Assembly: GCF_002803515.1 (NCBI RefSeq)
Contig: NZ_PHQX01000001.1
Span: 3,906,001-3,970,000 of the forward strand
From: Stenotrophomonas lactitubi
GTDB lineage: Bacteria; Pseudomonadota; Gammaproteobacteria; Xanthomonadales; Xanthomonadaceae
Direction of reading: 5' to 3'
Length of the DNA: 64,000 nucleotides
This document shows positions 1-9,223 of this stretch, one piece after another. The notes under the pieces are model-generated. The model was not told the DNA's origin and made no database searches. It saw only the letters and a list, made by a program, of their open reading frames with translations. Numbering within the stretch: the stretch's first letter is position 1; each line of letters starts with the position of its first letter. The translations under genes and the position numbers were made by a program.

Positions 1-1278
1 CAGTGACCAAGCTTGGTAGAACGGCGGGAGGAGGCCGTTACAGGGATCGGAGCGGATGAACAATTCCATTTCAAAGTCGAATACGCCTCGGGCACCCGAG
101 GGAGAGGCCACGGTCATCTGCGTGGGAGGGGGCTCACTACCGGCCCGAATCTCGCACCCGCCCTCATCGTCGGCTTTACGGATAGGGAAACTGGACTGGA
201 GGCGTCCGCGATGGCTGTAGGCCCACGCTGAGCCATCCGGAAGCGTGACCTGGGACAAGCCGCCGTCATTTCCGTCTGTGTCTCCCACATAGGCATACCG
301 CCACACACGCCCATTGGCCGTTACCGTGGTCACCCGACCGTCTGCATCGTAGCTCAGGTCGATGCGGCGATTATCACTGGACTCGATTCTGGTCAGTTTA
401 TCCCCGTTGTAGCTGTAGGACACCCAATTCCCATAGCGATCCTCCACACGCGACGCCAGCAGATAGACCCGCTTGCGTCCCACCGAACGATTGGCGGCGC
501 CGTCGCTGAACTGAGCAGTCGCGTAGGGCCTTTCCACACCCCAGTCGAAGAAGTACTTCTTTCCATCGGGTGTATGCCCAACGAACGCCTCGCCCGGATA
601 ACCGTTGCGCGTTGCCGCCAGGCAGGTGAACCGCGCCCTGGAGGCTGTCATCCATTTGGGTGCCTCCAAGCCCGGTGCGGAGGCGTAGGACGGATCGTCA
701 GCTATCAGAAGCTCATCGCCATTGCCGCCACTCCACTTCACGTCGATACCGAAACCGATGTTGGTGTAGCCCCAGGTCTCTAGGAGAAACGGGGCAGTGT
801 TGACCGAGCAACGCTGCGTAGTCTGCGCGCCTCGATCGCCCGTAATCCATCCAGCGCCTTTGGTCCACACGCCCGACATGTGAGGAACAACGATTTCCCA
901 ATCATCGAAGAGCGTCAGCCCTTTGGCCTCGCTATAGCGTGATCCTCGGTTGACCGCCTCAACCCCAAATCGCCGAGCGATGCTGACCGGAAGGTCGAAA
1001 TTACCAGGTATGGACACGTCCTCAACAAGGAACTCAGTGCTACCGTCGAAGCCGGAGGTTCGATCCCCGAACACCTCATCTGCGGATATGGCGGCGAGCG
1101 ACTGCGCGCTTTTTACCCTCTTCTCATACTCTTGAGAGTTGAAGAGTCCATCTTGGGCCGAGACGTGGAACCCGGCTCCCAGCGTAAGTGCTAAGCCCGC
1201 GATGAGCGAGCAAAGCCGTGGGTTGCGATAAGTAGTGCGGGGAGTCTTTCCCTCCCGCCTGTCCTTGGCAGAAATCAT
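1..1278 (-). CDS. RHS-repeat exported protein, N-terminal part (cut by window edge)
   Basis: The reverse strand is open without a stop from an ATG at 1278 to the first base of the window (426 codons), so only the N-terminus is visible. Residues 1 to about 43 form a long signal peptide: a basic start, a hydrophobic stretch LIAGLALTLGAG, then a VSA-Q cleavage-like site. Later residues contain YD/RHS-type repeats such as RIDLSYDADGRVT and RYGNWVSYSYNGDKL. RHS proteins form beta-barrel shells around toxic C-terminal domains or act as surface proteins; the toxin or tip region would lie to the left of the window. A sigma70-like promoter lies 58-86 bases upstream. Family assignment is fairly sure; role and target are unknown. 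Confidence 0.8.
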   Translation of the reverse strand, partial: MISAKDRREGKTPRTTYRNPRLCSLIAGLALTLGAGFHVSAQDGLFNSQEYEKRVKSAQSLAAISADEVFGDRTSGFDGSTEFLVEDVSIPGNFDLPVSIARRFGVEAVNRGSRYSEAKGLTLFDDWEIVVPHMSGVWTKGAGWITGDRGAQTTQRCSVNTAPFLLETWGYTNIGFGIDVKWSGGNGDELLIADDPSYASAPGLEAPKWMTASRARFTCLAATRNGYPGEAFVGHTPDGKKYFFDWGVERPYATAQFSDGAANRSVGRKRVYLLASRVEDRYGNWVSYSYNGDKLTRIESSDNRRIDLSYDADGRVTTVTANGRVWRYAYVGDTDGNDGGLSQVTLPDGSAWAYSHRGRLQSSFPIRKADDEGGCEIRAGSEPPPTQMTVASPSGARGVFDFEMELFIRSDPCNGLLPPFYQAWSL

Positions 1279-1759
1279 GTCCGCTACATCCTTAGGTGAA
1301 GGGTAACAAACGACTCAGCTTCCGTTCATACGAATGATTAATTCATCTTACACATCCTTGTCAATACCCGATCTTCACATTCAGACCCAGGCCGACGCGA
1401 GAACGGCTTTGTGCACTGATTGTTCAGCCGTTGACTCTGCATCTCTGAGGGACTTCCTTCAATTCAATTAGCAGTTGCCCTGTTGGGTAGCCAGCATGAT
1501 CGATGCAGTCTGGCGAGCGCCGGATATCGAACGCGTGCGCATCAGCTTCGAGCGTTGGATGAACTCTCAGCGGAAACTGGGACGGTTGCTCCAGGAAGAC
1601 GCAGAGCCATTGTTGGTCAAGGCGTGCTCTGGGTGCTTTGGCGAGCGTGCACCAGGCGAACACCGTCCAGAATCCCCCTAGCCGCTTCACCAGCAATCCC
1701 CGATAGCTCCCCGCAGATCGCCGCCTCACCATCAAGCGTCCCTCCGCAGGAAGCCACAC
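1279..1759. other. Intergenic region between RHS gene and comM
   Basis: This divergent spacer of about 480 bases holds the candidate RHS promoter and the comM leader. An AGGA motif lies about 8 bases before the comM ATG. Short open frames on both strands here show no recognisable domain, and they overlap each other or the comM start, so I do not call a gene. Confidence 0.5.
1336..1364 (-). promoter_or_regulatory. Candidate sigma70 promoter of the RHS gene
   Basis: On the reverse strand a perfect TTGACA (1359-1364) is followed after 17 bases by TTAATC (1336-1341), a weak -10 match. It lies 58 bases upstream of the RHS start codon, in an AT-rich patch of an otherwise GC-rich region. Predicted from sequence only. 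Confidence 0.4.
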
Positions 1760-2674
1760 ATGAGCCTGGCGCTGGTCCACAGCCGTGCCCGCGCCGGGGT
1801 CGACGCCCCGCTGGTGCGCATCGAAGTACATCTCTCTGGTGGCCTACCCGTCACCCAGATTGTCGGCCTGGCCGAGACCAGCGTGCGTGAATCACGCGAG
1901 CGTGTACGCGCTGCCCTGCTCTGCGCGCGCTTCGATTTCCCGCAGCGGCGCATCACCCTCAACCTCGCCCCCGCCGATCTTCCCAAGGAAGGCGGACGCT
2001 ACGATCTGGCGATTGCCTTGGGCATCCTCGCTGCCAGTGGCCAGGTCGATCCGCAGTCGCTGCTGCAGTACGAGTTCATCGGCGAGCTGGGCCTGACCGG
2101 CGAGCTGCGCCCGGTGTCAGGCGCGCTGCCCGCCGCCATTGCCGCCGCCGAAGCGGGGCGCATCCTGATCGTGCCCCCGGGCAATGCCGCTGAAGCCGCG
2201 CTGGCCCAGCACGCCGATGTGCGCGTGGCGCGCACCCTGCTGGAATGCTGTGCGGGGCTGAGCAACCCGCGCCTGCTGCCACAGGTGGAACGCGTGGACA
2301 CCACACCGCTGCCACTGCCGGATCTGGCCGACGTGCGCGGGCAGGCGCTCGCGCGCCGGGCGTTGGAAGTGGCGGCGGCCGGTGGCCATCATCTATTGCT
2401 GATCGGCAGCCCCGGCTGCGGCAAGACACTGCTGGCCTCGCGCCTGCCCAGCCTGCTGCCGGATTCTGAAGAGATCGATGCGCTGCAGTTGGCGGCCATT
2501 ACCTCGGTCAGCGGCCAAGGGCTGGACCCGAAGCGTTGGCGGCAGCGGCCGTTTCGCGCGCCACACCACAGCGCGAGCGCGGCGGCGTTGGTGGGTGGCG
2601 GCAATCCGCCCTGCCCTGGCGAGATCTCGCTGGCGCACCATGGCGTGCTGTTCCTGGATGAACCCCATCTTTAG
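1760..2674 (+). pseudogene. comM: comM/yifB 5' fragment (Mg-chelatase-like ATPase), interrupted by island
   Basis: This is the N-terminal 60% of ComM (YifB), a hexameric AAA+ helicase that promotes branch migration during natural transformation. It has the N-terminal ChlI-like domain (start MSLALVHSRARAGVDAP), a Walker A GSPGCGKT and the Walker B region GVLFLDE. Native sequence stops at base 2663, directly after the DE of Walker B; the frame then runs three foreign codons into a stop. The remainder is at 35031-35633. Joined at 2663/35032 the frame is intact (501 aa), a normal length for the family. The fragment lacks sensor and arginine-finger regions, so it is almost certainly inactive. AGGA lies about 8 bases upstream of the ATG. 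Confidence 0.95.
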
Positions 2675-2700
2675 CATTTGCCCACATTCGTCAAACAGGA
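2664..2700 (+). repeat. Left end of island with half of an imperfect inverted repeat
   Basis: Starts directly after the comM Walker B codons. GTCAAAC at 2690-2696 is 26-32 bases in from the junction and is the reverse complement of GTTTGAC at 35001-35007, which is 24-30 bases in from the other junction. The orientation and similar distance suggest recombinase core binding sites. The match is only 7 bases. Confidence 0.5.
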
Positions 2701-2752
2701 CTAATGTGTGAAAAACCAGCACTCTGACCGAGCAAATGCGACCGGGAGGATC

Positions 2753-4978
2753 ATGACACTTGTCACATCACCGAGCTGTTTCAAAGCGTACAAGAGCCCT
2801 GCAATCTGCGACCAACTACGGGCGACTCTTCAGGCAAGCAAGTCTGCCGACATAATTCTCTGCCTTCTGAGCGCGTATCTCGAACTCACCGAGCAGAACC
2901 TACTTGTGTGCGAGCGCGCCAGCAAAGGATGGAGACTGGCGGCCAAAGGTTTCTATGGCGCGCTGTACTCAGAAAAGTTCTACAAGCTGGGAATATCTAC
3001 ACGATACAACTACGCGCTAGCCTTCAAACAAGCGATTCTTGCCAATGACCCAGGATTCGAACCACCTCCGTTCAGCCTCGCCATAGAGGCACACCCCCAT
3101 ATCCACGCCGTGGTCAATTCATTTGAGAGCTGCGAGCTAAACGAGGAACGGAGGAGATTCTGGAGAGGCTGGACGATTAGAAATAGAAAAGGAAAGCCTT
3201 CTAATTTGCCACTGTATGACATCCATACAAAATACGGGGAAGCCTTCTGCGACGGACTCTACGAAGCGCTAGCTCAGTGGTACTCCCAGACGCTGATGGA
3301 CGGGCCCGTCGGCGTCAACTTCCTGACAGCTCACTTGGCCGGTCAACCTGATTCCGTAAATCCCGACAGCTTTCAAAATTCTGCCTGGATGACGCAATTC
3401 ACTCGCGAGCTCTTCGTGGCCTTCTTTAAGCAGTCGCACGAAAAGTCGACATCCATGCAGGTAATCAAACGTCAGTGGGCTGAGCTATGTAGAACGCTTG
3501 AGAGACACATCCTTGGCGTGATCTGGTCTCCACCCGATGCTCCCATTCCACGCCCGCCCACTCCTCGCGTCCACGAGAGAATGCGGCGCATAAAGAAGTC
3601 AAAGGATGGTACAGACTACAAGTCGAAACTCTTGACCGACATCCCGCTACACCTAGAGGACAGAGCAGCAAAGGAGGCAATCTTAGAGAGGTTCCAACGC
3701 GACCTTCAAGCAGTTGAGTCATGGGCCACGGCCCAACGCTCGCGCATCATGTCCGGGTACGACCTTCTGAACTTCCTCACCCTTGAGATGAGGCATAGCG
3801 CAAGACCTAGAGAGCTGAACTCTCTCCCGAAGAACGCCACCATAGAAGAAGAAGTAGTCGCCACTGCCCATAGATTTGAGGCACGAGCGATGGCACATGT
3901 TACGTTCCCGGCAAGGAGGATTCCCTACCAAAGGATGGCCGGCAAGGTCCTTGGAATCGTTACATCTGCCGACCTACTGGCCTACTCAACTCTCTTGATA
4001 ATTAACCACCCGTCCATCACGCCTGCATTTCTTGAAGAATTGGTAGTCGTTGGAACGAGCGAAGACCCACAGGGAACAATCGACATTGATGGCTGTTCCT
4101 ATCTGATAGGGGTAAAGCGTAGGAAGGGGCCAGACCTGGCTGAGCAGCGAGTACTCCTCAATTCAACGACTAAAAAGCTGGTCGATGAAATTGTAAGGCT
4201 TACCAGGATCCAACGAAGCATCCTGAAAAATGAAGGAGACGAGAACTGGCGTCGACTATTTCTCCATTCTGCGACACCACGGCACCCGATCAGGACGTTC
4301 GATGCAGTCAAGCATGCAAACACCTTGACTGACCAGCTGGCTGCTGAACTCCGCCACCACTGCAATTCGGATGAACATGCTCGCGAGTTGGCTGAGCGCT
4401 TCTCACTGTCCAGCCTCCGTTCAAGTGCTGGCACGCTCGTGTACCTTGAGTCTGGCAGCCCACAAGCGATGTCGCGGGCACTCGGTCATGATACTTACTG
4501 CCCTCGACTGCTCGATCACTACCTTCCACGCGTGATGAGGGAGTTCTTCGAAGAGCGCTGGATTCGAAACGTGCAAACCTCAATCATCTGTCAAGCTCTT
4601 GTAGGATCGGAGCTGCAGCTCCCGGCATCCGGATTCACCTCCATAAAGGAGCTTGACGAGTTCATGCACCACTATGCCCTTGAGTACCCGAACGACAGCC
4701 AACCCTCAACCGAGGGTACAGTCGCTGCCGTTGATTCATCCAACGAGAGCCGAAAGATCCTGTTCAACATCGACCAGCAAGTCATGACGGTACTGGTGAG
4801 CTTGCAGCTCGCGGTCGATCAGTCGCCCGGCTCGTTTGGCAGCAGGGCTCATTGGTGGGCTGAGATTTCTAGAAAGATCAGACCTGACTTGGAAGAGCGC
4901 CCCGACCTGGCACCGGTCCTCGCCCGAGCTGCTGCTTTGGCTGACCCCAGCATCGTGATGGGCCTTGCACTTGCGTGA
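2753..4978 (+). CDS. Divergent tyrosine recombinase 1 of the island integration module
   Basis: A 741-residue protein; a longer form from GTG 2708 is possible, but a GGGAGGA motif just before ATG 2753 favours the shorter one. The C-terminal half carries tyrosine recombinase motifs: box I SARPRELNSL (R351, E354), then R556, RALGHD (H579) and DHYLP (Y590). The usual His three residues before the second Arg is Ser, and the His-Tyr spacing is 11 rather than 9, so it is a diverged member. The long N-terminal region is unlike simple integrases. It is followed after 18 bases by a second recombinase. Tn554-type elements and recombinase-in-trio elements also use several such enzymes together. Probable role: site-specific insertion into and excision from comM. 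Confidence 0.75.
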   Translation: MTLVTSPSCFKAYKSPAICDQLRATLQASKSADIILCLLSAYLELTEQNLLVCERASKGWRLAAKGFYGALYSEKFYKLGISTRYNYALAFKQAILANDPGFEPPPFSLAIEAHPHIHAVVNSFESCELNEERRRFWRGWTIRNRKGKPSNLPLYDIHTKYGEAFCDGLYEALAQWYSQTLMDGPVGVNFLTAHLAGQPDSVNPDSFQNSAWMTQFTRELFVAFFKQSHEKSTSMQVIKRQWAELCRTLERHILGVIWSPPDAPIPRPPTPRVHERMRRIKKSKDGTDYKSKLLTDIPLHLEDRAAKEAILERFQRDLQAVESWATAQRSRIMSGYDLLNFLTLEMRHSARPRELNSLPKNATIEEEVVATAHRFEARAMAHVTFPARRIPYQRMAGKVLGIVTSADLLAYSTLLIINHPSITPAFLEELVVVGTSEDPQGTIDIDGCSYLIGVKRRKGPDLAEQRVLLNSTTKKLVDEIVRLTRIQRSILKNEGDENWRRLFLHSATPRHPIRTFDAVKHANTLTDQLAAELRHHCNSDEHARELAERFSLSSLRSSAGTLVYLESGSPQAMSRALGHDTYCPRLLDHYLPRVMREFFEERWIRNVQTSIICQALVGSELQLPASGFTSIKELDEFMHHYALEYPNDSQPSTEGTVAAVDSSNESRKILFNIDQQVMTVLVSLQLAVDQSPGSFGSRAHWWAEISRKIRPDLEERPDLAPVLARAAALADPSIVMGLALA

Positions 4979-4996
4979 TAGGAGTGCCACAGCGAC

Positions 4997-7072
4997 ATGA
5001 GTGAAAACCAGCTCCACCCAGACCTACTGTTCCTTGAAGCGTACATTTCGACGAAGGGACATAGGTACAGAAGCCCCCGATTCCTCGCGCCCTGTACATA
5101 CCCCTCGGAGGTGTGGTCCTTCAATTGCTCATATCCTTTCGTAATCGACTGGAGGGTTAGAGTCGGAGACTCAAGCGCACTGCTAACTTCCCCGGAGCAC
5201 GAGGAGCTCTGGCATGTCTTTCGATCGTGGCTCTCCGTGCAGGGACATCCAGATACGTCGAGAACTGTTTTATCGAAAGAATCGCTTTACAATCGCCTCC
5301 GTTACACGTTGTCACTTATTGACTACCTTCTTATCAACGCAAGCATACTGGGCATAGATAAGCATGGAATATCCGCAGTCACGAAGAACGATTTAGTTGC
5401 CCTACTTGAAGGCCTAGCGCGCGACCGTATCAGCACAGTCATCTACGGGTGGCCGGAGAGGCTCTCACAGCTGCTCCGAAGTTTTATCGCGGAAGATGAG
5501 CTTGCTGGCTTTGATCTAGATGCGACAGCACTCCCCCACAGCCCGGACATCCCCCCGGAAAGGCTGACCGACCTTGACGATGCTGACATCATCAAGGCGC
5601 GATGCGCACTCTGGAGGCGCGGCTATTACACGCACGCGCTGCGTAACATCAACCTAGACGCGTTCCGGCCTGACTCTCGCCGCCTTTGCTCGATGTTGCT
5701 GCCCAACGGAATAGTTAGCAACCCGAGCTTTCCAATCGCTCCTGAGCTCCTGATCCACTCAGGACAGAAGCGGATGAGGGAACACGCGGCTATTCCAGTT
5801 CGAGCAGGTGCGGAGAATATCGGCAGAGCCCAGTCTATAGAGGTGTTCAAGAGCATTGTTGAGTCACTGGCTCTACTTGCTCAAGATGGACTGCCCTCTG
5901 CAGATGTACCATCCCGCCATGCAATGACCTCTCATTCGATCATTCCAGGTAGGTTCAAGACTGTGCCGGCGACGACGGTGCTACTTGCGTTCAGAAGAGC
6001 CACTGAGTTTGTACTTCAGCACGGAAGTGATCTAGTCGATAGCTATCTAGCCGTCGCCGCTTCAGCAGTAAGTGCAGACGTGAGCATCTCAACCCTCTCT
6101 CGCACACATGGAATCTTGGACCTCATCACTCCAGGATGCCGGACGCTTGGAATCCGTCGCTGGTCGATTCTGGCGAGCGGTCCCAAGGAAACACAGTCAG
6201 ACCTTCGAAGTTATCACCAAGACTTGCGAGCGAATGTCGGTTTGGTTGAGGCGCTACGGGTTCTATACGGCGCCTGCCTCGTCTTGGTTGGGTCGCTATC
6301 AGCCAGACGTGACGGCGAGCTCTGCGACCTCATTGCCGGGAAGTCCATCGATACATCGGGCGAGTGGCTGTACATTGAGAATCGAAAGTCGGGGCCAATT
6401 GGACTTCGCGCCACCCATCGAGTCCCACTCCCCTCACTTGCCTCTTCGTGCATCCGGTTGCTCGAACGACTTCAGAACGGCCTTATTTCTATAGGCATTC
6501 TTTCTTCACCGACCAAGCTGTTCGCCTACCCTAGGAGCCGAGGATTCGGGCTAGTAGCGTGCAAGACCTCGTTCACTGAGCCCGCCCTGGATGCTTTCTG
6601 TGACTGGGCCGAGCTACCGCTCAACGAGTTGGGACAACGAAACTACCTGAGACAGCATCAGCTGCGACGCTTCTTTGCGATGGCCTTTTTCTGGGGAAAC
6701 GGCTTTGGTGGGCTGGATACACTCAGATCATTCCTCGGGCACATGGATGTTTCGCACGTCTATCACTATGTCAGCGAAGCTACCCCAGGCGCCGTCCTCA
6801 CTGGAATAAAGGCACAGTACGTGAAGGACGCGCTCGGCTCAGGCGTGCGAGAGGACTTGGTTGGAGACGGTGTTAGGCGAATGCTTAGAGAGCGCTTCGG
6901 CACATCAGAATTTCATTTGATCAGCGGCGACGACCTTGAGAGCTACGTTCGGCACATGATTGACAACGGCGCCATTTCCGTTGAGCCCGTCTTTCTGGAC
7001 CGCGAGGGGAAGTACAAGATCCTGGTTGAGATACATGCAGCGTCCACGGTGCACGGAGATCATCATGCCTAA
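4997..7072 (+). CDS. Tyrosine recombinase 2 of the island integration module
   Basis: A 691-residue protein with a full catalytic set: box I LSARRDGEL (R437 or R438, E441), box II HQLRRF (H554, R557), LGH (H582) and tyrosine Y591, nine residues after the His as in canonical enzymes. The N-terminal 400 residues should hold DNA-binding domains. The length and the company of a small coiled-coil protein recall TnpB (about 630 aa) of the Tn554 family, though identity cannot be judged by eye. It starts 18 bases after recombinase 1, and its stop overlaps the next gene by 8 bases, so the genes are probably co-transcribed and translationally coupled. Confidence 0.85.
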   Translation: MSENQLHPDLLFLEAYISTKGHRYRSPRFLAPCTYPSEVWSFNCSYPFVIDWRVRVGDSSALLTSPEHEELWHVFRSWLSVQGHPDTSRTVLSKESLYNRLRYTLSLIDYLLINASILGIDKHGISAVTKNDLVALLEGLARDRISTVIYGWPERLSQLLRSFIAEDELAGFDLDATALPHSPDIPPERLTDLDDADIIKARCALWRRGYYTHALRNINLDAFRPDSRRLCSMLLPNGIVSNPSFPIAPELLIHSGQKRMREHAAIPVRAGAENIGRAQSIEVFKSIVESLALLAQDGLPSADVPSRHAMTSHSIIPGRFKTVPATTVLLAFRRATEFVLQHGSDLVDSYLAVAASAVSADVSISTLSRTHGILDLITPGCRTLGIRRWSILASGPKETQSDLRSYHQDLRANVGLVEALRVLYGACLVLVGSLSARRDGELCDLIAGKSIDTSGEWLYIENRKSGPIGLRATHRVPLPSLASSCIRLLERLQNGLISIGILSSPTKLFAYPRSRGFGLVACKTSFTEPALDAFCDWAELPLNELGQRNYLRQHQLRRFFAMAFFWGNGFGGLDTLRSFLGHMDVSHVYHYVSEATPGAVLTGIKAQYVKDALGSGVREDLVGDGVRRMLRERFGTSEFHLISGDDLESYVRHMIDNGAISVEPVFLDREGKYKILVEIHAASTVHGDHHA

Positions 7073-7622
7073 GCGGTCAACTAAGGACGACATTTCTAGC
7101 CTCACGGCTTTGGTTGAACTGCTACGTGGAGTTGTGAGCGGCATCTGTGAACCTGATGACCGGCTGTGCAAGGCAGTTCGGTCGCAATCCTCTCTGGCTG
7201 CCTACTCACGCCCTGATGGCACTGTAGTCTCGATGAGCTTGAACCATCAGAAGCTCACCGCTAATGCTGTGCTTGGTGGCTTCTCCGTCCTGGATCGCCT
7301 ACGAAGAGAGGCACTCTCAAGTCTTGAGTTAAAGCAGCGGGCTAGCGCGGCCCGCACTCGAACTACGCGCAAAGACGTAGAGAACTTGTTGGCTGCACTC
7401 AAGCGAGAGAACCAGATTCTTCGCGAGGATCTCTTTTTGATGCAGCGCGCATTTGACATACGTTGCTCTCAGGCGAGGCGATATGCCTTGGCGGCCGGCC
7501 AACCCACGATTTCCGTGTGCGCTAAGGAGCAACTTGAGCTGGACAGGGGCCTTTCGGTTCGTCGGATAGTCATTGAGCCAAGCAACGTGGTACAGCTTCG
7601 AGGTAAGCATGGAAAAAGATAG
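7065..7622 (+). CDS. Small coiled-coil recombinase partner (TnpC-like)
   Basis: A 185-residue basic protein starting at ATG 7065 inside the end of recombinase 2 and ending 14 bases inside recombinase 3. Residues about 110-140 (VENLLAALKRENQILRE) have heptad character and should form a coiled coil. No enzymatic motif is seen. In Tn554, TnpC is a small protein that influences the efficiency and orientation of insertion by TnpA/TnpB; position and size suggest an analogous role, but homology is not shown. The tight overlaps on both sides argue for a shared complex. Confidence 0.65.
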   Translation: MPKRSTKDDISSLTALVELLRGVVSGICEPDDRLCKAVRSQSSLAAYSRPDGTVVSMSLNHQKLTANAVLGGFSVLDRLRREALSSLELKQRASAARTRTTRKDVENLLAALKRENQILREDLFLMQRAFDIRCSQARRYALAAGQPTISVCAKEQLELDRGLSVRRIVIEPSNVVQLRGKHGKR

Positions 7623-8877
7623 GAAGATGTACACGCTTAGCTCGACACTGGTACTTCCACACTTTGTTGACGCCAACGGGAAGCTCACCGTGCAAGCATC
7701 GGGAGACGTTCCAATTTTCCAGTGGCCTGATGGGTCATGGAATCATGAAGCGAATAGATTCATGAGGGAGCTGATGGAACGACGGCTCTCCAGGCTGAAT
7801 CGCGGGGGATCGCTCGCGACCTTCGCCGCTCACATTTCGCATCTTCTCCGCTTTGTTTGGGAACGAGATCTCATGCTGTCGGAGATTACAGATTCTGAGT
7901 TCACAACATTCATGAACGCCCTCTCGCAGCCCCGGTCTGGGCGGAACTCAAATACAGTCAGGGAGATAGGGCGGACGTGTCTGCAGCTCATTAGATCTGT
8001 CGCAGCTCATGCTGGTGAAGTAGACGCAGTCTCCGAGACCGGCCGCATTAGAATTTACGTTACGAAGACGAGAGCTGGCCGACGAGAAGCGCGTAGTGGA
8101 GGCGGCTCGATTAACCACGCTGCCTTCCCACGGCGCGAGACTCGACATCGCCGTATGCCTACGACGAGGGCTGCCATTGATGCTCTGATCGCAGCTAGCG
8201 ATAGCGTTTCCACTAGCGCCCATCAGAAGATGCGACGTTTGACAATGCTCCGCCTGATGGAGATCACTGGTGCCCGACGGGGTGAGCTGACCTCGCTAAC
8301 AACCGAATCAGTGAAGTCTGCAATGGCGATGGAGAAGCCTATGCTAAGACTTATCACGCTGAAGACACGCTCAGACACGCCTCCTAGTCGCCTGATCCCG
8401 ATCACCAGGCGAGACATCGAGTTCGTCAACACCTACATTGAGATCTATAGAGCCAGAATCGTTTCAAAGCACCTAAGAACCGGCGACCACGGCTACCTCC
8501 TGGTCAACGGAAGAAGCGGGCGGCCACTTCAGCCAGGAACGTTGACGCTCGAGATTTCCAAACTGGCCGCCGCGGCCAATCTGAAGACGAGGGTTTCGCC
8601 GCATCTCTTCAGACATCGTTTCATTACACGCCTGTTCGTCGCCCTGATTGAGCAGCATAAGATGGAGAACGAAGACCAGTTGCGGCAGGCCTTGTTAGAA
8701 GGCGAAACACTGCGGTTCAAGGTCTCTCAGTGGACAGGACACCGCAATCTGGCGTCGCTCGACCACTACATACACTTGGCTTTTGATGAATCCATTAGCA
8801 GTCGTGGCATCGACTTGGACGAGTGCATGACCAACGCAATTTCATCATCCGTCGGCACCACGAGGTCGCTTTCGTGA
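7609..8877 (+). CDS. Tyrosine recombinase 3 of the island integration module
   Basis: A 422-residue phage-integrase-family protein with the complete pentad: TGARRGEL (R223, E226), HLFRHRF (H332, R335), TGHRNLASLDHY (H378, Y387). An N-terminal SAM-like core-binding domain is expected in residues 60-170. ATG 7609 is preceded by GAGG five bases upstream and is preferred over the upstream in-frame codon at 7573. Between HxxR and TGH there is an insertion of about 25 residues containing EQHKMENEDQLRQALLEGE. It is the most canonical and shortest of the three recombinases, perhaps the cleaving partner; the division of labour is unknown. Confidence 0.88.
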   Translation: MEKDRKMYTLSSTLVLPHFVDANGKLTVQASGDVPIFQWPDGSWNHEANRFMRELMERRLSRLNRGGSLATFAAHISHLLRFVWERDLMLSEITDSEFTTFMNALSQPRSGRNSNTVREIGRTCLQLIRSVAAHAGEVDAVSETGRIRIYVTKTRAGRREARSGGGSINHAAFPRRETRHRRMPTTRAAIDALIAASDSVSTSAHQKMRRLTMLRLMEITGARRGELTSLTTESVKSAMAMEKPMLRLITLKTRSDTPPSRLIPITRRDIEFVNTYIEIYRARIVSKHLRTGDHGYLLVNGRSGRPLQPGTLTLEISKLAAAANLKTRVSPHLFRHRFITRLFVALIEQHKMENEDQLRQALLEGETLRFKVSQWTGHRNLASLDHYIHLAFDESISSRGIDLDECMTNAISSSVGTTRSLS

Positions 8878-8920
8878 TCAATGGGCCAAGCAACTTTTTT
8901 GACGACAGATGCTTGGAAAC

Positions 8921-9145
8921 TCAGCGATCCAGGGCCGCAAAGATCTCAGAAACCCTTAGATCCAGGCCGCTGCATATCTTGCTAAGCGTGGCGACCGTGA
9001 GGTTCTTAGTTCCACGCTCGATGTGACCATAGTAGGCACGATGCATGCCGATTGCGTCAGCAAACGCTTCCTGGCTCAACCCCAAAGAGGCGCGGCGCAC
9101 TCGCATAGCCCTCCCAAGACCTCGCAGTAGCTCATGGTCATCCAT
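8921..9145 (-). CDS. Xre-family helix-turn-helix repressor
   Basis: A 74-residue single-domain Cro/CI-type protein. The HTH is visible as LGLSQEAFADAIGMHRAYYGHIERG followed by NLTVATLSKICSGL, typical of restriction-controller and phage-type regulators. It is divergent from the unknown gene at 9224; the 78-base spacer contains a highly symmetric palindromic array, its likely operator. It probably controls its own promoter and the 9224 gene, and perhaps the recombinase block that ends 43 bases away on the other strand. Confidence 0.85.
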   Translation of the reverse strand: MDDHELLRGLGRAMRVRRASLGLSQEAFADAIGMHRAYYGHIERGTKNLTVATLSKICSGLDLRVSEIFAALDR

Positions 9146-9167
9146 GGGCTACAAGCTATGGCGTTGA

Positions 9168-9210
9168 TACTTTTAAGACTACACCTTTAAAGGTAGGCTA
9201 CTTAAAAGTA
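9168..9210. promoter_or_regulatory. Triple palindromic operator between xre and the 9224 gene
   Basis: TACTTTTAAG (9168-9177) and CTTAAAAGTA (9201-9210) are a perfect 10-base inverted repeat. Between them sits a perfect 12-base palindrome ACCTTTAAAGGT (9183-9194). All three share a CTTTTAAAG-like core. The position in the divergent spacer makes it the obvious binding site for the neighbouring Xre protein, covering both promoters. Confidence 0.7.
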
Positions 9211-9223
9211 GAGGTCAACTGCT

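Noticed and set aside
1424..1831. 135-codon reverse frame upstream of comM
   Set aside because: Overlaps the comM start and a same-length forward frame, with no domain and shadow-like composition.
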